A DNA stretch of 54,331 nucleotides, from the NCBI GenBank assembly GCA_023212695.1, contig JALCCG010000150.1, positions 1 to 54,331 on the forward strand, read 5' to 3'. This document shows positions 21,497 through 33,059 of this stretch, piece after piece. Each line of letters begins with the position of its first letter. Position 1 is the stretch's first letter. The notes below the pieces were generated by a model. The model saw only the letters and a list, made by a program, of their open reading frames with translations, was not told where the DNA came from and made no database searches. A program made the translations under genes and the position numbers. Source of the stretch: Sporisorium sorghi (lineage: Eukaryota; Basidiomycota; Ustilaginomycetes; Ustilaginales; Ustilaginaceae).

Positions 21497-23404
21497 CTAT
21501 GGACCAGCCAGGGTGATCGCTCGAAGGTTGACTTGTTGATGGTAAGTCAAACTAGGAACAAGCCGCGAAGGATGGGCAAGTCACAAAGAGACGGCGACGA
21601 CGACGGCGAGCGGCAGTGGAAATGAAGCCCAACGTAACGGTACGAGGACTCAAAGATGCGGCGAAAGGAGTGATGGTGATGATGGTGGCAAGAAGAATGA
21701 AAAGGAAGCAACGAGAAGAAGAGAAGCGAAAGAAAACGAAGAGAAGCGACGGTGACAGATTGGCAGGCAAAAGCCGTACAGCGTCGTCGGAGGTGGAAAA
21801 AAAAAAAAAGGGAAAAAAAAAAAAGTGATAAGAGAGAAAAGGGGCGCGGCGATGGCGGTGGAGGAGAAACTGAGTCGGAAATTTTCAGGGCATCAATGGA
21901 AAATAGAAATGGGGACGGACGACGAGACGAGGAACGGAACCGCGAGGGAGGATGCTAGGCGAGGCGAGAAGACGAGGCGATGCAGGGAGAGATGGCACAA
22001 TGGACCACCAGCAGTGCAAAGCAACGCACAACCGAGCACCGCAACTGTAGGTGGTGACGAAGCAAGAAATACTCACGGGTCGAGCCATCCGGCAGCACGA
22101 GGGACGAAAGGAAAGGGATGAGGTCCGCTGCAAGTCCAAGTCACACCGCAGCAGAACGCGCACCGCAATCCAATGCGTCAAATCCAGTCCAGTCCGCGGT
22201 GGAATCGGATCGGATGCCGAAGGTTTGTAAGACAGGCACAGCAGAATAGCCGATCACCGCCAGTTTCCGACGACGAGCGCAGAAAGCAGCAGCGAAAACG
22301 AGCACGGAACAGGAAAGGCAGAGCGGGTGGCGCGCAAAAACAGAAAAAAGAAACGAAAGAGCGTTCTTTTGTCAATCTCTGCGTGTCAAGAAGGAATGTT
22401 TTCCCTCCTCGAGATGGCAGCCAGGTCGAAGCGGAATGCGCTCCGATCGACCGCCATCTGCTGAACCTTTCTCTTTTCCAAAAATGCGCCAGAGTCTCTA
22501 GTGGCTGCTGAGCGAGATTCGACACTCGAGAGCAGCCAAGAAACTCTGGAGTGAGGAAAAAGAGTGGGGAGCGCTTGACTCAACAATAGCCTGAGCTAGA
22601 GGCAACAACATCCTGTGAACCTCCAGTTGATGGAGCATAGGAGCATATACTATCACGAACAAAGCCATGAACCCCAGTCCAGTCGACCGACGACGACGGC
22701 CACGCTTGATTCGGAATCACAAGCTGATGATGATGCAGACGGCATTGTATGCGCACATGTGATGGCTGCCAAGGCAAGGATCACCTCGACCGCACACCAT
22801 ACGGCAGGAAGCGGGCGATCAGGGACCAACCGTCGGGCCGACCGACAAGGGTTTGCTCAAAGGGATGTGCTGCAGACCAGAGGCGCCGAGATTGCACTGT
22901 GTATGTGTGTGTGCGTGCGTGTGTGTACTTACCCATCTTGTCGAGGAAGGTCAGGTCGGATCGAGACCGACGGCGAGGTGCAGGCGCTGATGGCGAGATA
23001 GGGATGCAGGCCGGGCAACCTTGTTTTCGGCGGCGGCAGTGCGGCTGGATGACTCTGAACTCTAATCAATCAGTTGCAATGCGATCCGATGGATGGCAGA
23101 AGGCGGCCGGTTGCAATCTCTTGGCAAGCAAGTGAGCGGCTGCTGCAAGTGATGACTGCGAGAGAGAGAGAGAGAGGGCGCCACGAGGAAGAGCGAATGT
23201 GATGAAGAGGGGCAGCAAGCCGATCTAAGAGGAATGTGTGTGATGGAAGGTGGGAAAGGAGCCAAAAGCTTAGATTGGCGCAACTTGTTTGTGCGCAGAA
23301 AAAAAGGAAGCTGCGCGCCAGAATCGGACAACTCGCCGTTGCCTGCGGATCAGCAGCAGCCTCTTTTTTTGGTGTGACTGTAGCAAGGGTGCGTGGGAAA
23401 AGTG

Positions 23405-23442
<38 letters not shown>

Positions 23443-24738
23443 AAGGCTGAAAAGTGGGCAGTGAGCACATGCGCCTTGCAGCGACGTTCTTGGTCAACAA
23501 AACACCGGCACAGGACGGCATTCCGATTTTCTCTTTTTCTTTTTTTTCAATTAATTTTTAGAAAAAAACCATCACATGCTTGCTGCACCGCTTTCTCTCT
23601 CTATTTTTGGCAGAGAGGCTCGAGCTGCTCCTTCATCTCAACGACTTGACCGGTCCCCTCTTCTTCGCTTCTTCATCACCCCAGAAGCCACCTCAATGAT
23701 GCCGATGCAGGCAGATGAACGCCGTTTCGATGCACATCAGGAACAGGCATCATTTCGCTTGACGATGAGGCAGTCAGCCAATACGGTAGGGCGCGCGGCG
23801 GAATTCTTTGGCTTTGGCTGCTTTCCATTGTGCCTCTCTTCTCATGATCGAACGCATCTTTGGTTCCATGCAAAAAGCGATAAGCGAGCGGCCAAGCTGA
23901 CCCATCGACCTTGCGGTTGCGTGCTCTTTTGTCGAGGACGCTGGCGACCAAGAGCGGAGAAAGAGCAAGCGAGATGCCGGTGCGTACGAACGAGCCTCTC
24001 GATCGGAAATTACATGCATGCAGAGCGTCGCAATCGAGCATCAGTCCGCATCGAACCAAATTCCCCTTCTAAGTTATCGACGTCGTCGGAGTCTAGAATC
24101 AACAACTGCCGATGGACTCGTATCAACACCAGCCTGAGACACTCCAGAGCATCTTGACAGCTCCCAGCGGATCGAGCTGGGCCTAATTTACTGTGCATCG
24201 AAAGCAGCCAAGTATCGGCAGTGACTGGAAACTAGTCGGCACTGATTAGCGGCATCGGATGGTCCTGTCGGTGCCTCAATTCCTCGCTTCAGTATGGCAC
24301 GATGATGACTGCAAACAAGGATGGTGCCATCCGACTGCTTATGCTGCGTATCGAGTCGCTCTCTCGTCGTCAGGAACGAGGCTGCCACTCGATGCATTCA
24401 TTCGTAACACAAGCACAGCACAGCACAGCGCTAACTTAGTCATGGACGAACGAAGCTCACTGCCAAAGACCGAGGAATCCCGTCGACGACCTAAGCGCGC
24501 AAAAACGGGAATGGTGCACGCGCCAAGTCGTGCTACGGCGGTTTTGTTGGCTGTCTAAAAAAAAGCATCGTCCCTGACGACCTCGAAACAAACAAACCCT
24601 TGATCCAGCTGTCCTTGTCGCCGATTCATCGATCGCTCTGCTCCCGATTTGCATGCTCCAGCCTCATCGTCGAGCCTCTTGTCTTGTTTGTCGGGCTACA
24701 CAAGCTTGCGGGAAAGCTACGATTGCCTGAATGAGGTG
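21497..24738. other. 3.2 kb region; possible first exon, otherwise no gene
   Basis: Minus-strand positions 22088-22077 (ATGGCTCGACCC before GTGAGT) may be the first exon of the mucin-like gene. The stretch 21600-21840 is polypyrimidine on the minus strand and reads as a false hydrophobic peptide without ATG. A run of 36 A lies at 23405-23440, GA repeats at about 23159-23177, and GT repeats near 22900-22925. No other coding sequence is supported. Confidence 0.45.
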
Positions 24739-25767
24739 CTACGAATAGCTTGCTGTCAAACGGGCACGCAGATGCTGTCCACCCGTCAGCTCAGCGACGT
24801 TCGAAACGCCCTTTGCAACACATCGCTTCTCAAACTCTTCCCGGTCCATCAGATTGCCGCGACACTTTTGGCGCACAGCTTCCGAGATGGTCAGCGGAAC
24901 CAGACGAGCATCTTCGTCCGGCTGACAAAAGTAGGCGACCGAGAAGCGAGATCCGCTCTCGCTCTCGCTACGAGGCAGCACCACCCGATGCTGAGTCGAG
25001 CGGAACAGCCCGGCGCTCCAAAACTCCATCGCATCGCCGACGTTGACCACGATGCATCCCTTTTGCGGTGGAATGTCGACCCACTGCCCCGGCTTCATTT
25101 CGACCTGCAGCCCTCCGACGTCCTTTTGGAAGAGTAGCGTGCACGAGCCGTAGTCTGAATGCGAGCCAGCACGGATGCTTGTCGTTGAAGCATCGTTGTT
25201 CGATACAGGCGTGGGTGGGTAGTGGATGAGTCGCAACCGATCGTGCTGTCCGTGGTGCGAGTCTGCAAAGTATCTCGAGGGGAGATCGATCGCTTCCGCA
25301 AAGCCGGCCAGGATCGTATCGCAGACGCCTTTGCACTTTTCGATGAATGTCGCTAGAGCCTCTTGATGCTGTGCCAGTGTGGGCGGCAGCGACTGCGATG
25401 GTGGTCGATATCTCTCTTCAGCGGGGGAAGAGCCTCCTTCGGCCCTGGCTAGACCAGCGAGGTAGAAAGACTCCTTCAGATCGCCTTCCGCTTTGCTACC
25501 TGGATCCAGCCTCTCCGACTTCATTGCCGTATAGCCCGTGTTGTTGGCACGGTCTTGGCATTGTAGACGCTCGTGTTCCGCTTCGTGAAGGAAGAATTGC
25601 GCGCTTTGATTGAAGAGCAAATCAATCTCATCCTGGCGGATGCCGTGGTCGGAAAGATAGAAGAACCCTGTTTTGACGACCGCGTCTAGGATTCGGGGTC
25701 CCAACGCCTCTTTATCGCTGCCGTCGTTGTGAAGAGAGATGATCGGGATGGGTGTCGAGTCCGACAT
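24739..25767 (-). CDS. 2-oxoglutarate/Fe(II)-dependent oxygenase (isopenicillin N synthase-like)
   Basis: Non-heme iron dioxygenase of the DIOX_N plus 2OG-FeII_Oxy type; substrate unknown. Single exon, 342 residues, a usual length. The N-terminal DIOX_N part has IPIISL, a GPRILDAVVKTGFFYLSDHG block and SAQFFLHEAEHERLQ. The double-stranded beta-helix has the iron ligands H203 and D205 in SHSDYG and H260 in STQHRVVLP, and the 2-oxoglutarate RxS motif at R274 (SRFSVAYF), so the active site is complete. The start ATG (25765-25767) fits the DIOX_N domain; upstream in-frame sequence has no support. It diverges from the D-amino-acid oxidase gene over only 265 bp, so the two may be co-expressed, perhaps in amino-acid or related metabolite catabolism (inference). 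Confidence 0.92.
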   Translation of the reverse strand: MSDSTPIPIISLHNDGSDKEALGPRILDAVVKTGFFYLSDHGIRQDEIDLLFNQSAQFFLHEAEHERLQCQDRANNTGYTAMKSERLDPGSKAEGDLKESFYLAGLARAEGGSSPAEERYRPPSQSLPPTLAQHQEALATFIEKCKGVCDTILAGFAEAIDLPSRYFADSHHGQHDRLRLIHYPPTPVSNNDASTTSIRAGSHSDYGSCTLLFQKDVGGLQVEMKPGQWVDIPPQKGCIVVNVGDAMEFWSAGLFRSTQHRVVLPRSESESGSRFSVAYFCQPDEDARLVPLTISEAVRQKCRGNLMDREEFEKRCVAKGVSNVAELTGGQHLRARLTASYS

Positions 25768-26032
25768 CGTTGCGGCGAGTTGAGATGGTGGTGAAGCGAG
25801 GGAAGCGGAAAGACAAAGACGACTAGACCCTGACTGAGCTCTAATTTTTGCAACGTCGATAAGAGAAGGGTTGGGCCGCTGATTTTCCCGGCTGAAAAAT
25901 CGGCAAAGTCGGCGAGGTGTCGTGACTGCAATCAGAAGAGAAGAAGCGGGTTCTTCCATCTCCGCTTCTCATCATCATCCAGTTGTCGACACACCATCTA
26001 GCTGAGGTCGATACATCACTCAGTCCTTCAAG
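25768..26032. promoter_or_regulatory. Shared divergent promoter, 2OG oxygenase and D-amino-acid oxidase
   Basis: 265 bp between the two start codons, too short for fully separate promoters. No obvious TATA box or known operator was recognised. Confidence 0.5.
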
Positions 26033-27303
26033 ATGACCCGCCAGTCTCACATCGTCGTGCTTGGAGCCGGGGGTATGTTCTAAAGCGACCCCTTTTGCAG
26101 CGAAGTGACGATGATCCGACCAACTCACTGGACTTCCCACTCCTTCTGCCTTTACTGCCGACAGTGCTCGGGCTAACCGACGCCTTTGAGCTGCGAGAGC
26201 GAGGCTACAAGGTCACCATCCTCGCTCGAGACCTTCCGCAAGACTCGTTCTCCCAAACATTCGCCAGTCCTTGGGCCGTAAGTAGCCGTAACAACACGCG
26301 ATCACCGACCATCTAAAGATCTTCACTCACACCCATCCTCCTCTTTATCATCACCTCACAGGGAGCCAACTGGTGCTCCTTCGCCACGCTCACCGACATC
26401 GCAGCACAGCGCCGGGACGAAATCACATTCCGCAAATGGCTCAGGCTGCACACGCAGCTGCCGCCGGAAGTCATGGCGATGGTCGAGTTCACCGACATCA
26501 GCCCCGTCAAGCGCTCCGCCCAAGACGTATGGTTCAGCCGCCTCACCCCGAATTTCACGGTACTCCCCAACGGGGACGGTACGGGCGCACACGCGATCCG
26601 GTACGATTCGTTCACCATCTCCGTGCCGCTGTACACGCGGTGGCTGGTGTCGGAGCTGACCTCGCCCACTCCCACCCTGCTGGACGCGTCGCGAGCGGGG
26701 CCGCCGGTGGAGGTCCGACGTTGCTCGACGCTGACGTCGCTGTCGGCGGTGCGCGTGCTGATGCCGGGGTGCGAAGTAGTCGTGAACGCCACGGGTGTCG
26801 GTGCGGCCGATCTGACCGATGTGCGCGATCCCCACGTCTACCCGATCCGCGGCCAGACGGTGCTGGTCAACGTAGCCGCATTCAAGGCCCCCAGCAACGG
26901 CGCCCGGTGCGTGATGAAGCTCGGCAGCCCCGCGAACTACGTCATCCCACGAGCCAGATCCGGCCAGGTCATCCTCGGCGGCTCGTTCGACGTCCGCCAG
27001 TCCAACACCACTCCGGACAAAGCGTTGGCAGAGACGATCATGCGCGAGTGTGCAAAGCTGGTCCCAGAGATCGTGCCGGACGGCAAGACGTGGCGAGAGA
27101 TCGACGTGATTTCGCACAATGTCGGTTTGAGACCGGGCAGGGACAATGGTGCCAGGGTCGAGCTGGAGCGAATTGATGGTGGCAAGTTGACCGTGGTGCA
27201 TTCGTATGGAATCGGGCCAGCGGGGTATCAGGCTAGCTTTGGGATTGCGAAGGAAGTGGCCGATCTCGTCGACGGCCATCTCGCTCGTCAGTCAAAACTG
27301 TAG
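26033..27303 (+). CDS. Peroxisomal D-amino-acid oxidase
   Basis: FAD enzyme that oxidises D-amino acids to 2-oxo acids, ammonia and hydrogen peroxide; D-aspartate oxidase is an alternative specificity. Exons are 26033-26072, 26165-26277 and 26362-27303; introns are 92 and 84 nt, and the product is 364 residues. The FAD-binding GxGxxG is GAGVLG at 11-16. Further family blocks are SPWAGANWCSF at the second junction, [44 protein letters not shown] (substrate-carboxylate Arg region) and the DAO signature [13 protein letters not shown] at 329-341. In that signature, I335 and PA (337-338) differ from the commoner HG(G/S)GGY. The protein ends in -SKL, a perfect PTS1 peroxisomal signal. The start fits the beta-strand preceding the FAD motif. 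Confidence 0.94.
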
Positions 27304-28283
27304 GGTTCGTTGTCATCGTAGAGTCATGCAAAATCAGATCTCACCCACACGATCAAGGAATGTTTGTCACAGCTTGTGGAATCAAGACAGACAATGAGGC
27401 GAGGAGCGATGAGGCGAGGAAGACCGACTTGGAGGGTCTCGTTGACGTTGAAAGCTAGATCAAGAGAAACGGAAAGAGAGAGCGAGAGAAGGGAGAGAGA
27501 GCGAAAGCAAGTTGTGACGGGCACCCGCGCTCGCACATCCAAGGCTTCAGTCTGGAAGCGATCGAGACACGAATGGAGCCCGACTGTAGGGCACAAGCGA
27601 AGGAGAGACGGAAGAGACCAGCTCGGGACTCGAGGTGAGAGTGTTGTCGAAGTGTGAAGTGACACCAGCGCGTGAAGCACAACGACAAGATGACGACGAC
27701 CGACCCATGCAAAGGAGCAGGAGGAGCCCTCACTTATTCGTGGGCTGGTGCGCACATTGCTCGAAGCCACGCGGAAAGAGGTCACGAGTGCGGAAGCAAA
27801 CGCTGTCGAATCCCGCTGGTGGGGGCCGGTCTGGTCGACGGTCATCTCGGTCGTCGGTCACAGCCAGTCTCACTGAGCTCAAGGGCAGACGCAGAACTAA
27901 AAGCAAGCAGCCAGGCGCTATCACAGACGACGTGAAGAAAGTGGACAACGAGGTGAGGACCGCTCTGCAGCCCTACACCGTGGTTGACATTGAGTTAGAC
28001 ACGATACGATGCTGAAAACAGAGAGTGTGAGTGAAAGCAAGGTTACGCTCAGTTGGGTCGAGCGCACACCAGAAGCTATGAATGGAAGATGAAAGCGAAC
28101 GAGACGCCGACCGATACCGGATCGCGGCGCACAAGTGGGAGAGTGAAAATGAGAGAGCGTTGTTGGACGTGATGAGGACATGGGGCGCGTGTCAAGCACC
28201 ACCAAAAAAAAAAAAAAAAAAAAAAAAATAATTGCCGATCACCGACCCATGCAAAAGTGCTCGTAGGACGAAGCACACCTCGT
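27304..28283. other. Convergent intergenic region
   Basis: 980 bp between the D-amino-acid oxidase stop and the GH128 stop. It holds GAGA-rich stretches near 27470-27510 and an A-run at about 28203-28227. I see no gene. Confidence 0.5.
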
Positions 28284-29387
28284 TCAGCTGGCGTAGGCGT
28301 AGGTGCGGAACAGCGATGTCGGGTTGTTGCCATTGGACAAACGCTGGGTCTCGCTGACGCCCTGGAGGTTCTGAATGACAGCGAACGGCGCCCAACCTTT
28401 GACCCAATCCTGACCGTTCATGAACGTAGCAACCTCGTTGGCGAACGCATTGGTCTTGTCCTTGTCGCATTGGGGTCCTTGGCCAAATTCCTGACAGGCA
28501 AGCTCCGTAACCCAGATGTCCTTGCCGAAAGTCTGATGCCAGTCCTGGAGATACTGTTTGAAGTCGCTTGCAGAGGTGCCGTAGTAGTGGATGGCGATGG
28601 AGTCGAGCTTGTCGAAAGTGTCCGGACAGGTTGTCTTGAAGGTCTTATACCAGTCCATCCCAGTCTCGGCATTGGTAGTCGAGGGACCGATGAGGTACCA
28701 ACCCTTCTCCTTCAGCGGCAGGAGGTACTCTTCAATAAGCTTGCAGCCGTCCTGGGGGCTCATGTCGGACTGGCCCTTCTGGTTGACCTCGTTCATGGCC
28801 ATGGCGCACTTGTGCTGGTTGTTCTTGCCGTCGAGGTTGTCGAGCACGTTCTTCTTGAACGAGTCGGTGTTCTTGTAGCCCCAGAGCATGGGGCAGTACA
28901 TGAGCTTGTCGACAGGCGCGTCGTCCCAGCCCGGGGTGGCGTCCCACGAGTAGAACCACGAGACGGAGCCAAAGTCAAAGTTGCTGATGGGCATGCCGTT
29001 GGCGTTGGCCCAGCAGAGACCCATCTTGCCGCCGGAGGTGTTGCCGTTCGCCGCGCTGCTGCTCGACGACGACGAGGACAAAGACGATGAGGAGGAGGAG
29101 GAGGAGGAGGAGGACTGCGAGTTGGACTGAGCGCTCGACTCGGATTGCGAGCCGGAGCCGGAGCTGGAGCTGGAAGGCGCCTTCAGGTTGGACGAGACCT
29201 TCTTGGCCTTGTGGTGGTGGGCCTTGGAGTGGTTGGACGACGAACAGCTGCCGCGCGCGGCGTGGCGGTGGTGCTTGTGGCGTCGAACCACATCGACGAC
29301 GTTGGACTGCTCCAGGCCGGACGCCGAGACGAGGGTGGTGCTGGCGACGAGCGCTGCGAGCGCGAGCGAGGTGGCGAACGACTTCAT
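28284..29387 (-). CDS. Secreted GH128 glycoside hydrolase (Asl1-type beta-1,3-glucanase)
   Basis: Predicted extracellular or wall-bound endo-beta-1,3-glucanase with a (beta/alpha)8 fold. Single exon, 367 residues. A signal peptide (MKSFATSLALAALVASTTLV, cleavage near 22) is followed by a dibasic VVRR, a His/Lys-rich stretch (HKHHRHAARG; KAHHHKAKK) and a long Ser-rich linker (about residues 65-110). The catalytic core begins KMGLCWANANG and holds WFYSWDATPG, PMLWGYKN, the proposed acid/base E200 in MNEVNQKGQSDM, IAIHYYGTSASDFK, the proposed nucleophile E295 in IWVTELACQEFG, and a terminal LFRTYAY. Catalytic roles are from family knowledge. Likely roles are wall remodelling or attachment; the linker suggests the core is held away from the surface. 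Confidence 0.92.
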   Translation of the reverse strand: MKSFATSLALAALVASTTLVSASGLEQSNVVDVVRRHKHHRHAARGSCSSSNHSKAHHHKAKKVSSNLKAPSSSSSGSGSQSESSAQSNSQSSSSSSSSSSSLSSSSSSSSAANGNTSGGKMGLCWANANGMPISNFDFGSVSWFYSWDATPGWDDAPVDKLMYCPMLWGYKNTDSFKKNVLDNLDGKNNQHKCAMAMNEVNQKGQSDMSPQDGCKLIEEYLLPLKEKGWYLIGPSTTNAETGMDWYKTFKTTCPDTFDKLDSIAIHYYGTSASDFKQYLQDWHQTFGKDIWVTELACQEFGQGPQCDKDKTNAFANEVATFMNGQDWVKGWAPFAVIQNLQGVSETQRLSNGNNPTSLFRTYAYAS

Positions 29388-32300
29388 GATGAAGATGCTG
29401 GGACACAGAACAGGGCGGAAGTAGACGAAAAAGGTGAAGAAGAGACAGTTGGAGGTAGAGGCCGGAGCTGGATCAAATGTAAAGAGGAGTGATGAATAAG
29501 ATGACGGTGGTGTTCGTGGTGGTGGTGGTGGAGAGGAAGAGACTTTTGGATCACAATGCCAGCTTGTGTTCGTCGAGTCTGAATTGTTTGTACAGGTGCG
29601 GGATTCGCTCACGTCAGGGGTCGGTATGGGATAGGAAGAGAGGGAAAGAAGAGAAGAGGGCGATTGAGGAGATGGAGGGGGGGGGGGGGGAAGAGCAAGG
29701 TGCGGAGGAGCATTCTTGATATATACCATTCGACAGGGAGGCACAGCGACTACACAATTTCAAAGCCAGCAAGCGGCGTACGGCACGGGGCAGCGGCACA
29801 CGAGGAGCGCAAGGGGTCAAGCTTCAAAGCGCAGAGCGACGATCCTCTGCGCAGACACGAGACATGATCAACAAAAGGCGTCGATCTCGGGATGCGCAGA
29901 CAGGGGCCGAAGAGGGCGTGACAACGAGCGCAGGGCGTCTTTTGCACTTTAGGCGAGAGATTGCGCAGACGACAGCATCAGCAGCCGACGTTCGAAAGAA
30001 GAGGACGAAAGGCTGCGCTGGCGGTCGCTTCTGCAACCGTACGCCGTCGCGATGGCTACGCGCCGAGGTCGCTCAGTGTTCGGCATGTTGTGCAGCTGCG
30101 CTCGCTCAAGGCGATTCTCCTTGTTTGACAGCGGCGCGCGTTGTAGTTTTGATTTTCACTCGGCGTGCGCTGCAGCACTTCGCCTTACTTCTTGCATCGC
30201 TGGCCAGTCGAAGAGCCGAACCCAACACTGCCAGAACGCGCACCGCGCTCAAATCACACGAGACAACGAGCGAGCTTGTAGAAGGCTTTGTCGACAAGCT
30301 CAACACAACGGAAGCTCGAAATGAAGTTGCATCATGAACCTCAAGCGCAGACCGAGTTTCTTGCTGCACGCAAAGCTCGAGGAAAATTGGCCCGCGTCGA
30401 TCATCTGCGCGGGCGCGCAACTGGAATGGCGCACCCGGCGGCGGAGGCGGCAACCACACAGGCGCGCTCATCGGGCCGGCGCAGGGCAGCGCAGTGCAGC
30501 GCAGTGCAGCGCCGCCAACTGCATACACGCATGGGGAACCGAGGGACCGTGACAACGCAAAGGCTGCGCCCGCTGTGCCCTTTTTTCAGACCCAAGCTGC
30601 AAGAACCGTGTGCTTTGTTGTCAACATTCGCAGATCTGTGCAGCCTCGCCAAAGAAGAAAGGAAGGATCGCCAGAAACTACTGCCAGAATGCTCGGCAAA
30701 AGTCGAGGGTCCTCGCTGTCTGTAAAATTCGGGGTCCTTCAAGAATGTGACTTGCATGGTGGACAGTTGAGTCGGCCGCCGTTCTCCTTGCGCATCGTCA
30801 TTCCTATCTAATGTCCCTCATCGGGCGGAACTTTATTACTCGGATCGGCGACATCGCCGATGATCTGCAACTCTGCGCTGCCGATCTGACTCCTTCGAGC
30901 TTCCCACGTGGTGCATCCGACTCACACGCCAATCATGCTGTTTGCTTAGCCGGTACCGGTCTGACTCGTACCACAAACGATGACGATGCGGCTCTGAGAG
31001 CCTCTGAGAGCCACTGCGGGTCTCTGCGAGTTTCACCCTGTGATCGCCCAGCAGGCTCAGACAAGCAAATGTGCAGGGGCGATGATTTTCGTTAAGTTGT
31101 CCGATCGACTCGCATGGCGGTGAAGCAGGATCTACAACGACGAGAGCCATGATCGACCGAGCCGTCGCTTGGCCGAGCATGGCCCTTCTCACTGACTGGT
31201 CTTACCTTTTCAGCCGGCAGAGCTCGTGGCGAGCCGGCCAACGATTGATGGCTCGGCCGGAACTATGTCGATCTGGGGTTGCACTCTGCACTTCAACGAG
31301 TACCATGGTCCTGGATTGCCAAGATCAGGGTCCTTTTGTTGGCTCCCACGCCGGACGGCGGCCACGGCGATGCGTCCGACACACCAAGAAAAGTGGAACG
31401 CCGCATGGCAGACTGGTGGTAAAGGGCACGACGTGCGAATGTACAGCCCCGCTCTGGCACACAATCTATGCGCTCTGCTCATCGTTCGGACACGAAGAGG
31501 AGGAAGAGGAGGAGAGGAGGAGAAGAAAAAGCAAAATCAAATTCTCTCACTTGGCCGGCTCCAGGCCCAACGACCCCAAGGCCCAATTTCCCTGCAGAGG
31601 TGTTCGAGATCCCCTTTGTCCCCGCCAAATGGAACGCATGAAATTGATTTTGTAGTGAAAAGTGAGCGAGTTACGAGCTGAAATACAAAGCTCAATACAA
31701 GAGGCGCTAGATTGGAAATTTTTGATCGGTCGAAACGCAAACCCTCTGCTGAAGAGCCTCAACCCTCGTGCCGTGGCCTGACCCGCAGGTCTCGCAAGCC
31801 TCGTTTTAGAGTTGACTCGCCTAGAGCCCGAAGTCTTGGCTGTCCCGTGTACAGTTTGTCGCATTGGCCGTGTGACCGTTTTCCGCTTTTTGTCTGCTGC
31901 ACCTTTCCCCCACAAATCTCTGCGTCTCTCTGCGCCAATCAACGCGCGAACCGAGGACAACGGCCACACACAAGCCTCAGAGCTAAACAAAAAAAAAATC
32001 CAATCAGTTGCTGCATCTCAACAGCGGATTCGCGTGGCTTGCAGTTTTGGCCCTTTCTCCGTCTCTTTTGGTTCCCCGCTGCTGCTGCTGCTCGCCGCTC
32101 GCTCGCTCCCACACTCAAAGGGAGAGCGTGGGTTTGAAGCTTCATCTCCGACGATGCAAGTTTCTTGTTCGCTGCAGGGGAGAATGAGGGTTGAGAGTCA
32201 GTCGGTCGGTCAGTCTCGACGTCGGGTGCGACTGACTTGTGAGACCGTTGATAGTTTCATTTCGCAACTCAAAAAGCAAAGCAGGAACAAAGGCGGAGAA

Positions 32301-33059
32301 AGGGAAGCAAGGGAACAGCAAACAAAAGTACAGTAAGGGTTGGTACGCTAGTGTGAGTTGTGCCACTGCGACACACCAGCTGATCCGCTTAGTCTCAGAG
32401 AGAAACAACAAAAGAGCTCTTTGATGAGCAACTAGGCCTGTCTGCCCTGTCGATGAGTTTTTTTTTTTTTTTTTTTTTTTTTGGTGCGCGAATTGACACT
32501 CCGCTTCGCCTGAGCTGGTTCTCCGACACGATCAATGCAAATTGTTGTGTGTGTCTCTTTTTTTTCCCCTCACTCTCTCTCACTCTCCCTCTCCCTCTCT
32601 CTCTCTCTCGCTTGGGTGTCGCCTTCTCATCTCGCCTCGCCCTCCGCCCTCGCCCTCGCATCGCGCCCGCTCAGCCTATGCACAAAGTTGTATGAGGCGG
32701 CGTTGGTGGCAAAGCTGTACACTTGAGCATCCGACCAGCTAGCTCTCTTTTTCTTTGTGCAACGCGCGCCGCAGGAGACGGCTCAGAAGCAAGCCACATA
32801 CCGGGGGGGGCAACAGGTGCGCCACTGAGAATGTGCATGGGAGAGTGTGAGCGAGAGAGTTTGAGGACAGCCGACTTTCGCTGTACAGAGCGTTCAGACC
32901 CCGCAAAAAAGTATATACAGCTTGTGCTTGCTCGACCTGAAAAGTGACTTCTCATTGGTTTCCCCACCTTGGTCTTTCTCCCCTTCACCATCATCACTGT
33001 TCGCTCTCCATCCTCACCATTGGAACGCTCGCCTTTCCCTCTGCATCCCACCGCCAAAG
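29388..33059. other. 3.7 kb intergenic region; no gene recognised
   Basis: It lies between the divergent GH128 and orphan genes. It contains a G-run at about 29681-29691, GCAGCGCAGT repeats near 30486-30513, a 25-T run at 32458-32482, CT repeats at about 32572-32610, and a TATATA box at about 32911 that could serve the gene starting at 33060. Open frames here are short and compositionally random. Confidence 0.5.

Noticed and set aside
21552..21770. Signal-peptide-like hydrophobic peptide (FLFILLATIITITPFAASL) upstream of the mucin-like exons
   Set aside because: No ATG and no AG acceptor in the long polypyrimidine tract before it; the hydrophobicity is a by-product of T-rich DNA.
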